Under the pieces are notes generated by a model, which was not told the origin of the DNA, made no database searches, and saw only the letters and a list, made by a program, of their open reading frames with translations. The translations under genes were made by a program, and so were the position numbers. Positions 29,605 to 37,870 of a stretch of DNA of 64,000 nt are shown here, in pieces. The DNA comes from PLA3 sp964592235 (GTDB lineage: Bacteria > Planctomycetota > Phycisphaerae > UBA1845 > UTPLA1): the NCBI GenBank assembly GCA_964592235.1, contig CAZQCF010000017.1, positions 1-64,000 on the forward strand, given 5' to 3'. Positions within the stretch are counted from its first letter, which is position 1, and every line of letters begins with the position of its first letter.

Positions 29605-30108
29605 TCACTCCGACAGCAATTCCTCGATCTTTTTCTCCAGAACGTCCGTCAACTCGTCACCCCAGCCGATCTGCGACCACACGATTTCGCCCTTCTTGTT
29701 GAGCAGGAAGGAATGCGGAATCGCCTTGCCGCCGTAGTGATCGCGGAAGACCTGCTTGCCGTCGAGAAGAATCGGATAGCTCAACTTATTCTTCTTCGCG
29801 AACTCGTCCACCATTTCCTTGGGCTCATTCCAGGCATTGACCGCCAGGATGGTGAAGCCGCGCGACGCGTACTTGTCCTGCAACGCCTTGAAGTGCGGAG
29901 CCTCCGCACGGCAAGGCCCTCACTTCACCGCCCAGAAGCCGATCAGCACCACCTGCCCGCGGCGCTGCGCGAGTGACACCTTTCCGCCGTCGAGGCTGTC
30001 GAGCGAGAAATCCGGCGCCGCTTTCATCGGCCCGGCCGATTGCGAACAACTCGCGAATGACGCAAGCGCCATGAGCGATCCGAACAGCAGGCATTGTGAG
30101 GTTTTCAT
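29605..30108 (-). CDS. TlpA-like thioredoxin-fold lipoprotein, probable selenoprotein (UGA = Sec63)
   Basis: The gene reads as one 167-residue protein if the in-frame TGA at 29920-29922 is decoded as selenocysteine. Before it lies a signal segment ending in FASC (lipobox-like, Cys21) and a TlpA/AhpC-type start (APDFSLDSLDGGKVSLAQRRG). The redox site reads FWAVK-Sec-GPCRAEAPHF, so Sec stands exactly where TlpA proteins have the first Cys of CGPC. After it come AVNAWNEPKEMVDEFAKK and the cis-Pro region AIPHSFLLNKKGEIVW. A hairpin with SECIS geometry begins directly after the TGA. AGGA precedes the ATG. Without Sec decoding this would be two fragments, with the catalytic motif lost at its key residue. 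Probably an envelope thiol oxidoreductase. Confidence 0.85.
29885..29919 (-). promoter_or_regulatory. Bacterial SECIS-like hairpin inside the selenoprotein gene
   Basis: Immediately after the TGA on the minus strand, an outer 6-bp stem (29917-29912 with 29890-29885), a 2x2 internal loop and an inner 6-7-bp stem (29909-29903 with 29899-29893) enclose a small loop read as AGGCU, or GGC if the A-U closes. Sixteen or seventeen nt lie between UGA and the loop, and G is within the first two loop bases. Both agree with the known rules for bacterial SECIS elements bound by SelB. Confidence 0.78.
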
Positions 30109-30202
30109 GCGTCCAATCCTACCGTCGCGATGAGTTGGAATTCAAGACCGTCGTTTCCGTCAAACCCGCGGTGCCGCGGACAATCGGTTCACACCGCTCC
30201 GA

Positions 30203-31423
30203 TCACGGTTGCGGTTGACCGTCCGCACCGCCCGGCGCCGGCTCGCCGCCCGGCGGTTCCTCCGCTGGAGCGTCGCGGAGAATCCGGCCAATGTGCGCCG
30301 TCAGGCGCTTCTTGGCGTCGAGGTACATCGGCAGGTCATCCTTGTCCACATCCTTCATCGAGACAAGCTTCTGATACCACTTCAGCGCCTGCTCGTATTG
30401 ATCCGCCAATTCGCACGTTACGCCCAGCGCGAAAACCGTGTCCGGCTCGTCTGATTCCTTCTCGTATTCTTTCTCAAACAAAGCAATCGCTTCGCTAAGA
30501 TCGTCCCCGCGCAAGGCTCGCACGGCCTTCTCCCCGAACTTGCCCCGCCCGATGATCTCGTACTGCTGCTCCACCGTCACGGGCACGAGCCGGCTCGCGA
30601 AATCCCGCGCCGCCCGCTCCACCAGCTCACCGATGAAATGATCCACCGGATCGAGGTCGCCCGCTTCGATGAACTGCCCGAAAAAGAAATTCGGCGATTT
30701 CGTGTCCGTCTTCTGGAACACCGGTGGCGCATGATGCAGCACGCTCTTGCCCGTCACCGCATCGACCAGGCTGAACGAACATTGCACCGTCAGACTCCGA
30801 CTGATCTCCTCGATCTCGCGCGTCGGCAGCCCGGGCCCGGGCCCGCCTCCGCCTCTCGGTCGACCGCGACCCGGCCCCGGCCCGCCACGATAGCGCACAT
30901 CGCGCGGTGCCGGCGGCGGACCGCCCATCGCGCCGCCCAGCATCTGGCCCCAATCGATTTGCGACTTTGTCCGCTTCTGGACATCAATGTTGATGTTGAT
31001 TCGGCTCATGATGAGACCGTCCACCGAGAGCAGCTTGCCCGCGCGGGCCGCTGCGTCACCCTCGACGATGCCGACCAGTTGCAGGTCCTGCTCATCGAGG
31101 ATCGCTTTCGTCGCGCGGCGCTGCACGACCGTCAGCTTGTGACTTGATGATGTCGCCTGTGCCGCGCCGTCCTGCAACATGGCTTCGAGCAAATCCGCCG
31201 CGATGCCCGCCCACTTCCGTTCGCGCGCGTTGCCCTTGATGCCGTCGATGCTCGCCACACCCGCGTCGATGACGGCCACCGTCGTGATTCCTTCGGGCGG
31301 ACCCTTCTCCGGGCCGACCACATACGACACGGTCACGACCTGTTTTTCCTTGGCGTAGGCTGTGGCGGTCAGCCCGATCAATGCGGTTAAGGCAACAAGA
31401 ACCGGGGGCGATACGCTGGGCAT
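30203..31423 (-). CDS. CsgG-like envelope protein with C-terminal TPR-like region
   Basis: This 406-residue protein has a signal peptide (SPPVLVALTALIGLTATAYA) and a domain like the periplasmic part of CsgG and related lipoprotein-assembly proteins: TTVAVIDAG, KLTVVQRRATKAILDEQDL, ARAGKLLSVDGLIMSRI. A Gly/Pro/Arg-rich insertion (about 172-200) interrupts the domain before LTVQCSFSLVDAVTGKSVLH. Residues about 320-375 form a TPR-like helical pair (ALGVTCELADQYEQALKWYQ). The Pro/Gly tail is disordered. It lacks the lipid-anchor Cys and barrel strands needed for a CsgG secretion pore, so its role is unclear. It is the first gene of the leftward series and divergent from the RRM gene. Confidence 0.68.
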   Translation of the reverse strand: MPSVSPPVLVALTALIGLTATAYAKEKQVVTVSYVVGPEKGPPEGITTVAVIDAGVASIDGIKGNARERKWAGIAADLLEAMLQDGAAQATSSSHKLTVVQRRATKAILDEQDLQLVGIVEGDAAARAGKLLSVDGLIMSRININIDVQKRTKSQIDWGQMLGGAMGGPPPAPRDVRYRGGPGPGRGRPRGGGGPGPGLPTREIEEISRSLTVQCSFSLVDAVTGKSVLHHAPPVFQKTDTKSPNFFFGQFIEAGDLDPVDHFIGELVERAARDFASRLVPVTVEQQYEIIGRGKFGEKAVRALRGDDLSEAIALFEKEYEKESDEPDTVFALGVTCELADQYEQALKWYQKLVSMKDVDKDDLPMYLDAKKRLTAHIGRILRDAPAEEPPGGEPAPGGADGQPQP

Positions 31424-31582
31424 GAATCGTCTCCTGACGGCTAAAGGTTGGAAGAGAATAGCCAGCCGCGGCCCGTCATGCAGCGCGGCGGGGGATTTCG
31501 CCTTTCTTTCTTCCCCTCAGACACGCCCGGCGGGGGGAGGTTAAGGGGCACTTTCCCCCGGAAAACCCACGAAAATCGCTTG

Positions 31583-31612
31583 TTTACAGCCGGGAGCGGT
31601 CCGGGTTATGCT
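31583..31612 (+). promoter_or_regulatory. Probable promoter of the RRM protein gene, with long leader
   Basis: TTTACA (31583-31588) and TATGCT (31607-31612) are 18 nt apart, with 5 of 6 and 4 of 6 matches. Transcription from here gives an untranslated leader of about 170 nt before the ATG at 31789. The rest of the 365-nt divergent gap (31424-31788) holds no supported gene. Confidence 0.45.
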
Positions 31613-31788
31613 ATCCGCCGGTCGGTTTGACGTTCGAATTGGGTTCGCGCATTTCGTGGAGATGATTCCGCTTCCCGGTCGCACGCCTCCGCCTCTCTGG
31701 TCCGTGACCACGGGCCCTTTCTTGTCCGCCCGGAAAGTATTTGATTGGGCGGGTCTTTTGTTCGATGGCCAGGAGGCCAGAAATTCAG

Positions 31789-32172
31789 ATGGCGAAGAAA
31801 CTGTATGTGGGAAATCTGCCGTTCTCGATGACCGACGGCGAACTGGAACAACTCTTCTCGGCGCACGGCTCGGTCTCCAGCGCACAAGTCATCAGCGACC
31901 GCGACACCGGCCGCAGCAAGGGCTTCGGCTTCGTTGAAATGTCCAACGACTCCGAGGCGCAGGCGGCGATCGACGCGCTCAACGGCTCCCAGCAGGGCGG
32001 CCGCGCGCTGACAGTCAACGAGGCGCGACCGAAGGAGAATCGCGGCGGCGGTGGCGGCTACGGCGGCGGCGGCGGTGGTCGCGGCGGCTACGGCGGCGGT
32101 CGCGGCGGACGCGGCGGCGGTGGCGGTGGCGGTCGCGGCGGCTACGGCGGCGGCGGCGGACGCGAGTGGTAA
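31789..32172 (+). CDS. RRM RNA-binding protein with glycine-rich RGG tail
   Basis: This 127-residue protein has one RNA recognition motif with RNP2 LYVGNLPF (residues 4-11) and RNP1 KGFGFVEM. It is followed by about 40 residues of Gly with RGGYGGG repeats, ending REW. Proteins of this shape in bacteria act as cold-inducible RNA chaperones. AGGAGG lies about 12 nt before the ATG; the in-frame TTG at 31741 lacks family support. The long leader is consistent with post-transcriptional, perhaps temperature-linked, control. A strong terminator follows at 32285. Confidence 0.93.
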   Translation: MAKKLYVGNLPFSMTDGELEQLFSAHGSVSSAQVISDRDTGRSKGFGFVEMSNDSEAQAAIDALNGSQQGGRALTVNEARPKENRGGGGGYGGGGGGRGGYGGGRGGRGGGGGGGRGGYGGGGGREW

Positions 32173-32190
32173 TTGTCCGATCGCAAAACT

Positions 32191-32213
32191 CCCTCTCCCT
32201 TCAAGGGAGAGGG
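32191..32213. repeat. Palindrome CCCTCTCCCTT / AAGGGAGAGGG
   Basis: A perfect 11-bp inverted repeat around a single C is followed by GCCGGGGTGAGGGTG. This sequence type recurs in intergenic regions of many unrelated bacterial genomes. It lies between the RRM gene and its terminator. Confidence 0.55.
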
Positions 32214-32284
32214 CCGGGGTGAGGGTGACGCGGGCTGACTCTTCGCCGCGACACCTTCGTCTGCGACAAGACTGACGTTCATTC

Positions 32285-32321
32285 AGCGGAGGCGCGCTCA
32301 TGGGGCGCGCCTCCGCTTTTT
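32285..32321 (+). terminator. Intrinsic terminator of the RRM gene
   Basis: A perfect 13-bp GC-rich stem (32285-32297 with 32305-32317), a 7-nt loop and a T-tract (32317-32321) form a textbook intrinsic terminator. It ends 32 nt before the stop of the convergent kinase gene. Confidence 0.92.
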
Positions 32322-32352
32322 GTTGCGCGTGAAATATCGAAAAGCGGTCCGG

Positions 32353-34764
32353 TCAGCCGCCGCCGCTCGCGTCAAACTGTTCCGCGGCGGGTTGCGTGGC
32401 GCTCGGCTGGGACGTCGGCACGCCACAGGGCGGCTGGCGCTGGGTCCACGGAAGCAACTCAAATCGACCGGGATCGGGCAGTTTTCCGGGGTTCTCGCGC
32501 ATGAAGTTCCGCATCTGGTCTCCCGACAATTGCTTACTAACGATGTCCCCATGTTCGTTGAAGACCACTGAAAAACCGATAGGGACTCCAGACAACTCCG
32601 GGAAGGCGTCACTCAAGACTTGAAGGCCCACAAATTCGTCACCAGCGCGCTCGCCAATTGATTCGGTCGGCGTGTTAAGTACATTGTAGAATCCGTTGTT
32701 TCCATTGAACTCAATCGGGCACGGCATCCTGCACCACACCGGCTGATACCAGTCGGCCGGCCCCCAGTCGGGTGCGTGCGGGTTGATCCATGCATTGGTG
32801 ATCTCTCCGGCGGATGGCTGGATGGCCAGCAGGATTTTGGGATGGTTTTGCTCCAGGCGCAGGCCGTACTCAAACCCATCCTTGTCACCCTTGATCGCGG
32901 ATAAGACCAGCCGGCGTGATTGCGACAGCCAGTAGGCATCATCGAAGCCACCATCCTGCCACGCCTGAAACAGCAGATCGCCATTGAGGTTGTAGATGCG
33001 CAGGACTCCCTGCGAGCCGGGGTCGTGCTGAAAAAAAACCACGATCTCATCACCCGGATGGTCATCGCCCGGGAAGACGTCGATCATCCACCCGTGTTTG
33101 ACCGAGAACCCGCTCGATTCGTAGTGCCGGTCTCGATCAAGCGATGGACGCGGCCACGCGTCGGGCGGCATCCGGTCGATGAACGCCTGTTCAACGCGCA
33201 ACCGCCGGATCGGCTCATCGTTCGGATGGGATGCATCGAAGATACACAACTCGCCCACGAATGGTAGCTTGGCAAAAACAGTGAAGCCGAGAACCACGAC
33301 CTTGCCGCCGCCCCATCGATTCGGCCTATCGACCAGCGCGGCCATGGCAATACTTGAGTCAAAGTATCCATTCCAATCTTTGAGTATGACGCCCCCCATT
33401 GAAATGAGCCTCGCGCGCTCTCCGTTAGAGGGTGTTTGATTTAAACGGTCATCCCAAGTCGATCCACGTTTGGTCAATTCGAGGCGATCTGGGCGGTAAA
33501 ACGCTAGCCAGATGGACGCCGCCGCCGACCCCACAACAAGCACGGCAATGATCAAGCTCGTGGTGGCCACTGCCAGCTTCGGATGTCGCCCGGCCCAGCG
33601 CAGCAGGCGCGAGTAGGCCGTCGGCGGCCGGGCTGCGATCGGCTCACCGCGCAGCACGCTGCGAAGATCCGCCCGAAGCTCGGCGACCGTCGCATAGCGC
33701 CGTGCCCGATCCTTCTCGATGCACTTCAGGATGACCGTCTCGAGGTCGCCCTTGACCGCTTGATGGCTCGTGACGCCTCTCGACTGATTTCCGATGCCGC
33801 GTTTTGTGAATGCACTCGGCCGCGCCGGCTCCTGCTCGCAGATCACCCGCGCCGCGGCGTGAATCGTCATGTGCGACACGTCGTAGGGCAGCCGGCCGGA
33901 CAGCAGCTCGAACAGCACGACGCCGAGCGAATAGACATCCGTCCGCGTGTCGATCTCGCCGGCGCTGGCGCTGCACTGCTCCGGGCTCATGTACGCCAGC
34001 GTGCCGAGAATCTGGCCCGCCTCGGTGTGCATGGTGGTGACGGCAATGTCGGAATCCGTTGTGCGCGCGATTCCGAAATCGATAACTTTCACGCAGCCCT
34101 CGCCATCGATCAGGACGTTTGCGGGCTTCAGGTCGCGGTGAATGACACCCTTTCGGTGGCCGCAGTGAATCGCGTCGCAGAGGTGAACAAACAACTCCAG
34201 CCGTTCATTCCGTGAAAGCGATTTCTCGTCGGCATACCGCGTGATCGGCCGGGCATCGGGCACATATTCCATCGCGATGAAGCGGACGGTGGCACCGGTT
34301 TCCAATCGGTGTGTGCCGGCCTCATGGACCTGGACAATATTCGGATGCCGGAGATATCCAAGGATATGGGCTTCGGCATCGAATCGCTTTTCGGCGGAGT
34401 TGGTCCAATAGCCCCCGCGAAGTACCTTAAATGCTACATCACGCCGGGGGTTTTCTTGCTGGGCCAGAAACACAGTTCCCAAGCCGCCGTGCGCGAGTGT
34501 TTTCCGGAGGGTGTAGGCACCAATTTTCTTCCCAATGAGGGGATCGGCCGCAATCTCTGTCTGGAAAGAAAGTGCGCCCGGTCCGGGCGGCGGTGCCCGG
34601 AGAAAACCGTCCCCGGCTGCAGAGTCGTGGGCAAGGAGTGATTCGACCCTGCGTCGCAAATCAGCGTCATTTCCGCAAGCACGGTCAAGGAACCCCGGTC
34701 GATCACCGTAGGGCAGATCAACCGCCTCTGAGAATATCTCGACCGCACGGTTTTTCAACGACAA
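32353..34764 (-). CDS. Membrane Ser/Thr protein kinase (planctomycete type)
   Basis: The 803-residue protein begins with a helical region (ALS-type, DADLRRRVESLLAHD). The kinase domain (about 80-370) has VAFKVL (ATP Lys), HRDLKPANVL (catalytic loop), VIDFGIAR and YMSPEQC. One membrane helix follows (about 393-418, LAVATTSLIIAVLVVGSAAA), then about 380 external residues with no domain I recognise. The glycine loop reads AHGGLGTVF. It lies 30 nt after an ECF sigma gene on the same strand, the usual pairing in planctomycetes, where kinase signalling is thought to adjust the sigma factor. Confidence 0.92.
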   Translation of the reverse strand: MSLKNRAVEIFSEAVDLPYGDRPGFLDRACGNDADLRRRVESLLAHDSAAGDGFLRAPPPGPGALSFQTEIAADPLIGKKIGAYTLRKTLAHGGLGTVFLAQQENPRRDVAFKVLRGGYWTNSAEKRFDAEAHILGYLRHPNIVQVHEAGTHRLETGATVRFIAMEYVPDARPITRYADEKSLSRNERLELFVHLCDAIHCGHRKGVIHRDLKPANVLIDGEGCVKVIDFGIARTTDSDIAVTTMHTEAGQILGTLAYMSPEQCSASAGEIDTRTDVYSLGVVLFELLSGRLPYDVSHMTIHAAARVICEQEPARPSAFTKRGIGNQSRGVTSHQAVKGDLETVILKCIEKDRARRYATVAELRADLRSVLRGEPIAARPPTAYSRLLRWAGRHPKLAVATTSLIIAVLVVGSAAASIWLAFYRPDRLELTKRGSTWDDRLNQTPSNGERARLISMGGVILKDWNGYFDSSIAMAALVDRPNRWGGGKVVVLGFTVFAKLPFVGELCIFDASHPNDEPIRRLRVEQAFIDRMPPDAWPRPSLDRDRHYESSGFSVKHGWMIDVFPGDDHPGDEIVVFFQHDPGSQGVLRIYNLNGDLLFQAWQDGGFDDAYWLSQSRRLVLSAIKGDKDGFEYGLRLEQNHPKILLAIQPSAGEITNAWINPHAPDWGPADWYQPVWCRMPCPIEFNGNNGFYNVLNTPTESIGERAGDEFVGLQVLSDAFPELSGVPIGFSVVFNEHGDIVSKQLSGDQMRNFMRENPGKLPDPGRFELLPWTQRQPPCGVPTSQPSATQPAAEQFDASGGG

Positions 34765-34794
34765 CCTCGCAAACCCTGTATTCAGCGTTCTCTG

Positions 34795-35412
34795 TTAATC
34801 CGAGAGGGATTCGTGGAGCCAGGCCCTTGCGGCGCGCCAATATTTCTCCACAGTTCGGGGTGCAATCTCCATGATGTCCGCCGTCTCCTCTACGCCAATT
34901 CCCGCGAAGAATCGCAGCTCCACAACATGTGCGAGATCGCCATCCTCCGCTTCAAGTTTGGTCATGGCTTCGTCGAGCGCGAGCAACTCCAGGGGATCGT
35001 CCCATTCGCGAGAGCTGGACACGCAGGAATCCAGCGGAACTCGTTTGGCCCGACTAGGCGCACCTTCGGTACTGCCGGGGTCGCCTGCGCAACCGCGCTT
35101 TAACGATTTCCGACTACGTGCGTAATCCACGAGTATCCGGCGCATGGCCCGCGCAGCGGCAGCAAAAAAGTGTCGCCGGTTCTCGAAGGACGGGGTCGGA
35201 TGATTGTTGTCGCCGAACAGGCGAAGGTAGGCCTCATTCACGAGGGCGGTGGGTTGAAGGGTCCGGCCGGGGGCCTCGTGGGCCATGTGGGCTTGGGCGA
35301 TGCGATGTAGCTCCAGAAAGACGGCCTCCCAGAGGCGGGAACGGGCCTCCCTGTCCCCATGCCTTACCGCATCGAGAAGCTGGGTAATCTGCTGGTTTTG
35401 GCCCGCCTGCAT
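34795..35412 (-). CDS. ECF sigma factor, planctomycete Sigma70_ECF type
   Basis: The 205-residue protein has region 2 (LQPTALVNEAYLRL, HFFAAAARAMRRILVDYAR) and region 4 (FFAGIGVEETADIMEIAPRT, VEKYWRAARAWL) in the order typical of the ECF group associated with Ser/Thr kinases. The region between them has a hydrophilic loop. The ATG at 35412 is preferred because homologues start near QITQLLDAV; a longer frame to 35469 exists. It forms a two-gene unit with the kinase and no anti-sigma factor is adjacent. The target promoters are unknown. Confidence 0.9.
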   Translation of the reverse strand: MQAGQNQQITQLLDAVRHGDREARSRLWEAVFLELHRIAQAHMAHEAPGRTLQPTALVNEAYLRLFGDNNHPTPSFENRRHFFAAAARAMRRILVDYARSRKSLKRGCAGDPGSTEGAPSRAKRVPLDSCVSSSREWDDPLELLALDEAMTKLEAEDGDLAHVVELRFFAGIGVEETADIMEIAPRTVEKYWRAARAWLHESLSD

Positions 35413-35863
35413 GATCGTGCGCCCTCTCGGATGTGCATTGTAACAAATCGCTGCCGCAGGAAGCGGCAAGGCAGAATGGGGAAAAAATAGCAGGTCCTTC
35501 CGGGTTTGTCGTGGGTGAATCAGGCATGTAGAGGGTTCCGGACGCCTCTTGGCTTGTGAATTCCGCCGCGTGCGGGAGAAAGAGAAGACAGGCCATGAAG
35601 AAAGGGAAAAGCGTAACCTGTTGACGGAGCTTGGCTTGCTGAGTTTCTCTTTCCTTCATGGCTGCCTTTTGACTTGATTCCTGGGGCTGAGAAATACTCC
35701 GAGGCACCGAGCCGACCCACGGAGAACCCGGAAGGACCAAATAGCAAAGGAGGGGGCTTGGCCGTGCGCCTGGGCCTGAGAGATGCCGCATGTATACGCC
35801 GGGAGGGTCACGCCGTTGACCCCAAACCAAAGGCAAGACGTCGATTTTTCGGAGGAGACACGC
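35413..35863. other. Divergent intergenic region between the ECF gene and the propeller gene
   Basis: This 451-nt stretch has no convincing gene. It contains a TACAAT-type -10 near the ECF start on the minus strand, a possible plus-strand promoter (35669-35698) and a 6-bp hairpin GGGTCA...TGACCC at 35805-35822 just upstream of the secreted propeller gene. A CTGAGAG string recalls TPP riboswitches, but the rest of that fold is missing. Confidence 0.4.
35669..35698 (+). promoter_or_regulatory. Possible promoter of the secreted propeller gene
   Basis: TTGACT (35669-35674) and AATACT (35693-35698) are 18 nt apart, matching consensus at 5 and 4 positions. The leader would be about 160 nt and would include the hairpin at 35805-35822. 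Confidence 0.3.
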
Positions 35864-37822
35864 ATGCACACGCATCGATGTGGACTGATGGCCGCAATCG
35901 TATTCTCGCTTTACCTATTTCAACAGCCCGCGCTAGGACAGTTCGTGGTCAAGTACCAGACTGATTTCTCGACCGATCCCGGCTGGGCGACGGACCAGTC
36001 ACAGAACTATTACTGGGATTCCGACGCCCAAGCCTACCACGCGACTACACTGAATTGCCAGCCGGGCCTTGGGCCAACCCGCTATGCGTACACGCAGATC
36101 GATTATCAGGGCGGCTCGCTTCGTCTGGAGTTTGACATTAACCCTCAAACGCTTGGGTGGTCCGCCGGCGTCGCGTTTGGTTTGTTTGATTCAAACTTAC
36201 AAATCGCCACGAGTCCGAATTCTGGGTCTCCGGATCCCCATTACATTCACATTCACCCCGCTCGATCCGATGGTGGCTTATCAATGCCTCTATATGTCCG
36301 CGGACTCAACGGCGTAGCGCACTATGAGCACATCGGCTGGAATCTGTATTCGGAGAGCACGTGGTACCGCTGCGTTGTCACTTACGACGTTCACGCAGAC
36401 ACGGCGAACTTCGTCGTGACTGAACGCGATTCTGGAACTCCAGTCGGAAACGCGGTGGTTTCAGGGATCGGAGGGCTGCCCGGTAATCTTGACTTTCTTG
36501 GCTTCGCCCGCGATCCGGTCGGGGATTGCTGTCCACCGTTCGGCTCCGGTTGTTCTGGGTATAACGCCAACGCGAGCGCGACCGCATTACTGGACAATGT
36601 CGTGGTCCAAGAGGAACTGATTTGCAAAGAACCTACGTCCAGGGTAGGCGTGCTGGACCGCGAGCCCTGGGCGCATTGGCCATCCGTACTTCGTAATGGC
36701 TCTATCTATCACATGTGGTACAGTACGGTGTTTAACGGTGCGAATTCGGGTATCTTCCACGCTACATCAACGGACGGGGTGCATTGGCAAGACGACGGAG
36801 TCGTCATGACACCGACCGAAGGATGGGAAGGCGTACACGTCTACAAGGGTTCGGTGATTCACCGAGACGGCGAGTACAAGATGTGGTACTCAGCGTATTA
36901 CAACATTGGCTTTGCGACATCATCGGACGGCATATCGTGGACGAAACATCCTTCTAGCCCGGTACTTCCCGCCGATGGACCATGGGACAGTTGGGTAACT
37001 CGCGTCGGATCGGTGCTTTGGGATGAAAACGCCCAGCAGTACAAAATGTGGTACACGGGCGGAAGTGGTTGGTTCAACACACTACAGGTTGGCTATGCAA
37101 CCTCCGCCGATGGCGTCAACTGGGTCCGACAAGCAGCCCCTGTGTTCGTGTTTGGCGATACTACGGAATGGACCAACAACGAAGTTAACGTGGTTCGGAA
37201 CGGCGGCTTGTATGAGATGTATTTCTCATCGTCGACCGGCGATATTCGCCTAGCCACGTCACTCGATGGAATTGCATGGCAATTGGCGGATTGTGCGCCC
37301 GTACTGGCCCCTTCCGGAACGGAATGGGATGGAGATCTAGTGCAGCACGCTTCGGTGCTCATTGATGATGAATGTGGACTCCGAATGTGGTACATCGGCT
37401 GGAAGGAAGATGGCACTAACGCCATGGTTGGGCTGGCCAGCTTCACACCAGATGTTGATCAGGATGGTGCGCCGGATGCTTGTGACGGCTGCCCCAACGA
37501 CCCCAACAAGACCGAGCCCGGCCTTTGCGGCTGCGGCGTGCCGGATACAGACTCGGATGGCGACGGCGTCGCTGATTGCGTCGATAACTGCCCGGCCATC
37601 GCCAACCCCGACCAAGCCGATCTCGATAGCGACGGCCTCGGGGATGCCTGCGACCCCGATCGCGACGGCGACGGCGTGCCGAACGATGAAGACGCTTGTC
37701 CCGACAATCGCCCAGGTCTGCCGGTCGGTTGCGATGGCCGGCCGCTGCGGGATTGCAACGGCGACTGCAACGTTGACGGCCTGGACTTGCAGTGCATCGT
37801 GAACGAGTTGCTCGGCGTGTAG
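35864..37822 (+). CDS. Secreted beta-propeller protein with thrombospondin-3 repeats and dockerin-like C-terminus
   Basis: This 652-residue protein has a signal peptide (GLMAAIVFSLYLFQQPALG). A lectin/LamG-like beta sandwich spans about 30-250. A five-fold beta-propeller, like those of GH43/GH32-type glycosidases, carries the recurring blade motif HMWYS, KMWYS, KMWYTG, EMYFSS, RMWYIG. Thrombospondin type 3 calcium repeats follow (DSDGDGVADCVDNCP, DSDGLGDACD). The last ~25 residues (CNGDCNVDGLDLQCIVNELL) match one dockerin-type calcium loop. GGAGGAG precedes the ATG. Catalytic residues of a glycosidase were not confirmed, so it could be enzymatic or purely carbohydrate-binding. Confidence 0.8.
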   Translation: MHTHRCGLMAAIVFSLYLFQQPALGQFVVKYQTDFSTDPGWATDQSQNYYWDSDAQAYHATTLNCQPGLGPTRYAYTQIDYQGGSLRLEFDINPQTLGWSAGVAFGLFDSNLQIATSPNSGSPDPHYIHIHPARSDGGLSMPLYVRGLNGVAHYEHIGWNLYSESTWYRCVVTYDVHADTANFVVTERDSGTPVGNAVVSGIGGLPGNLDFLGFARDPVGDCCPPFGSGCSGYNANASATALLDNVVVQEELICKEPTSRVGVLDREPWAHWPSVLRNGSIYHMWYSTVFNGANSGIFHATSTDGVHWQDDGVVMTPTEGWEGVHVYKGSVIHRDGEYKMWYSAYYNIGFATSSDGISWTKHPSSPVLPADGPWDSWVTRVGSVLWDENAQQYKMWYTGGSGWFNTLQVGYATSADGVNWVRQAAPVFVFGDTTEWTNNEVNVVRNGGLYEMYFSSSTGDIRLATSLDGIAWQLADCAPVLAPSGTEWDGDLVQHASVLIDDECGLRMWYIGWKEDGTNAMVGLASFTPDVDQDGAPDACDGCPNDPNKTEPGLCGCGVPDTDSDGDGVADCVDNCPAIANPDQADLDSDGLGDACDPDRDGDGVPNDEDACPDNRPGLPVGCDGRPLRDCNGDCNVDGLDLQCIVNELLGV

Positions 37823-37870
37823 CGAAACTAACTTCTCGGGCTTGAGAGAAAAGGTGGCCGGCGACGTGCG

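Noticed and set aside
29605..30108. Explanation of the split TlpA-like gene as a nonsense-mutated pseudogene
   Set aside because: No other lesion is present, both halves are well conserved, the stop is specifically TGA at the catalytic Cys and a SECIS-like hairpin follows. Sequencing error cannot be fully excluded.
35761..35823. TPP-riboswitch-like string CTGAGAG upstream of the propeller gene
   Set aside because: The second conserved TPP segment (ACCCTTGAACCTG-type) is absent and the downstream gene is not a thiamine gene.
35470..35863. Minus-strand frames with a Leu/Phe-rich stretch (FFMACLLFLPHAA) between the ECF and propeller genes
   Set aside because: Starts lack ribosome binding sites, the frames are interrupted, and composition is that of intergenic DNA.
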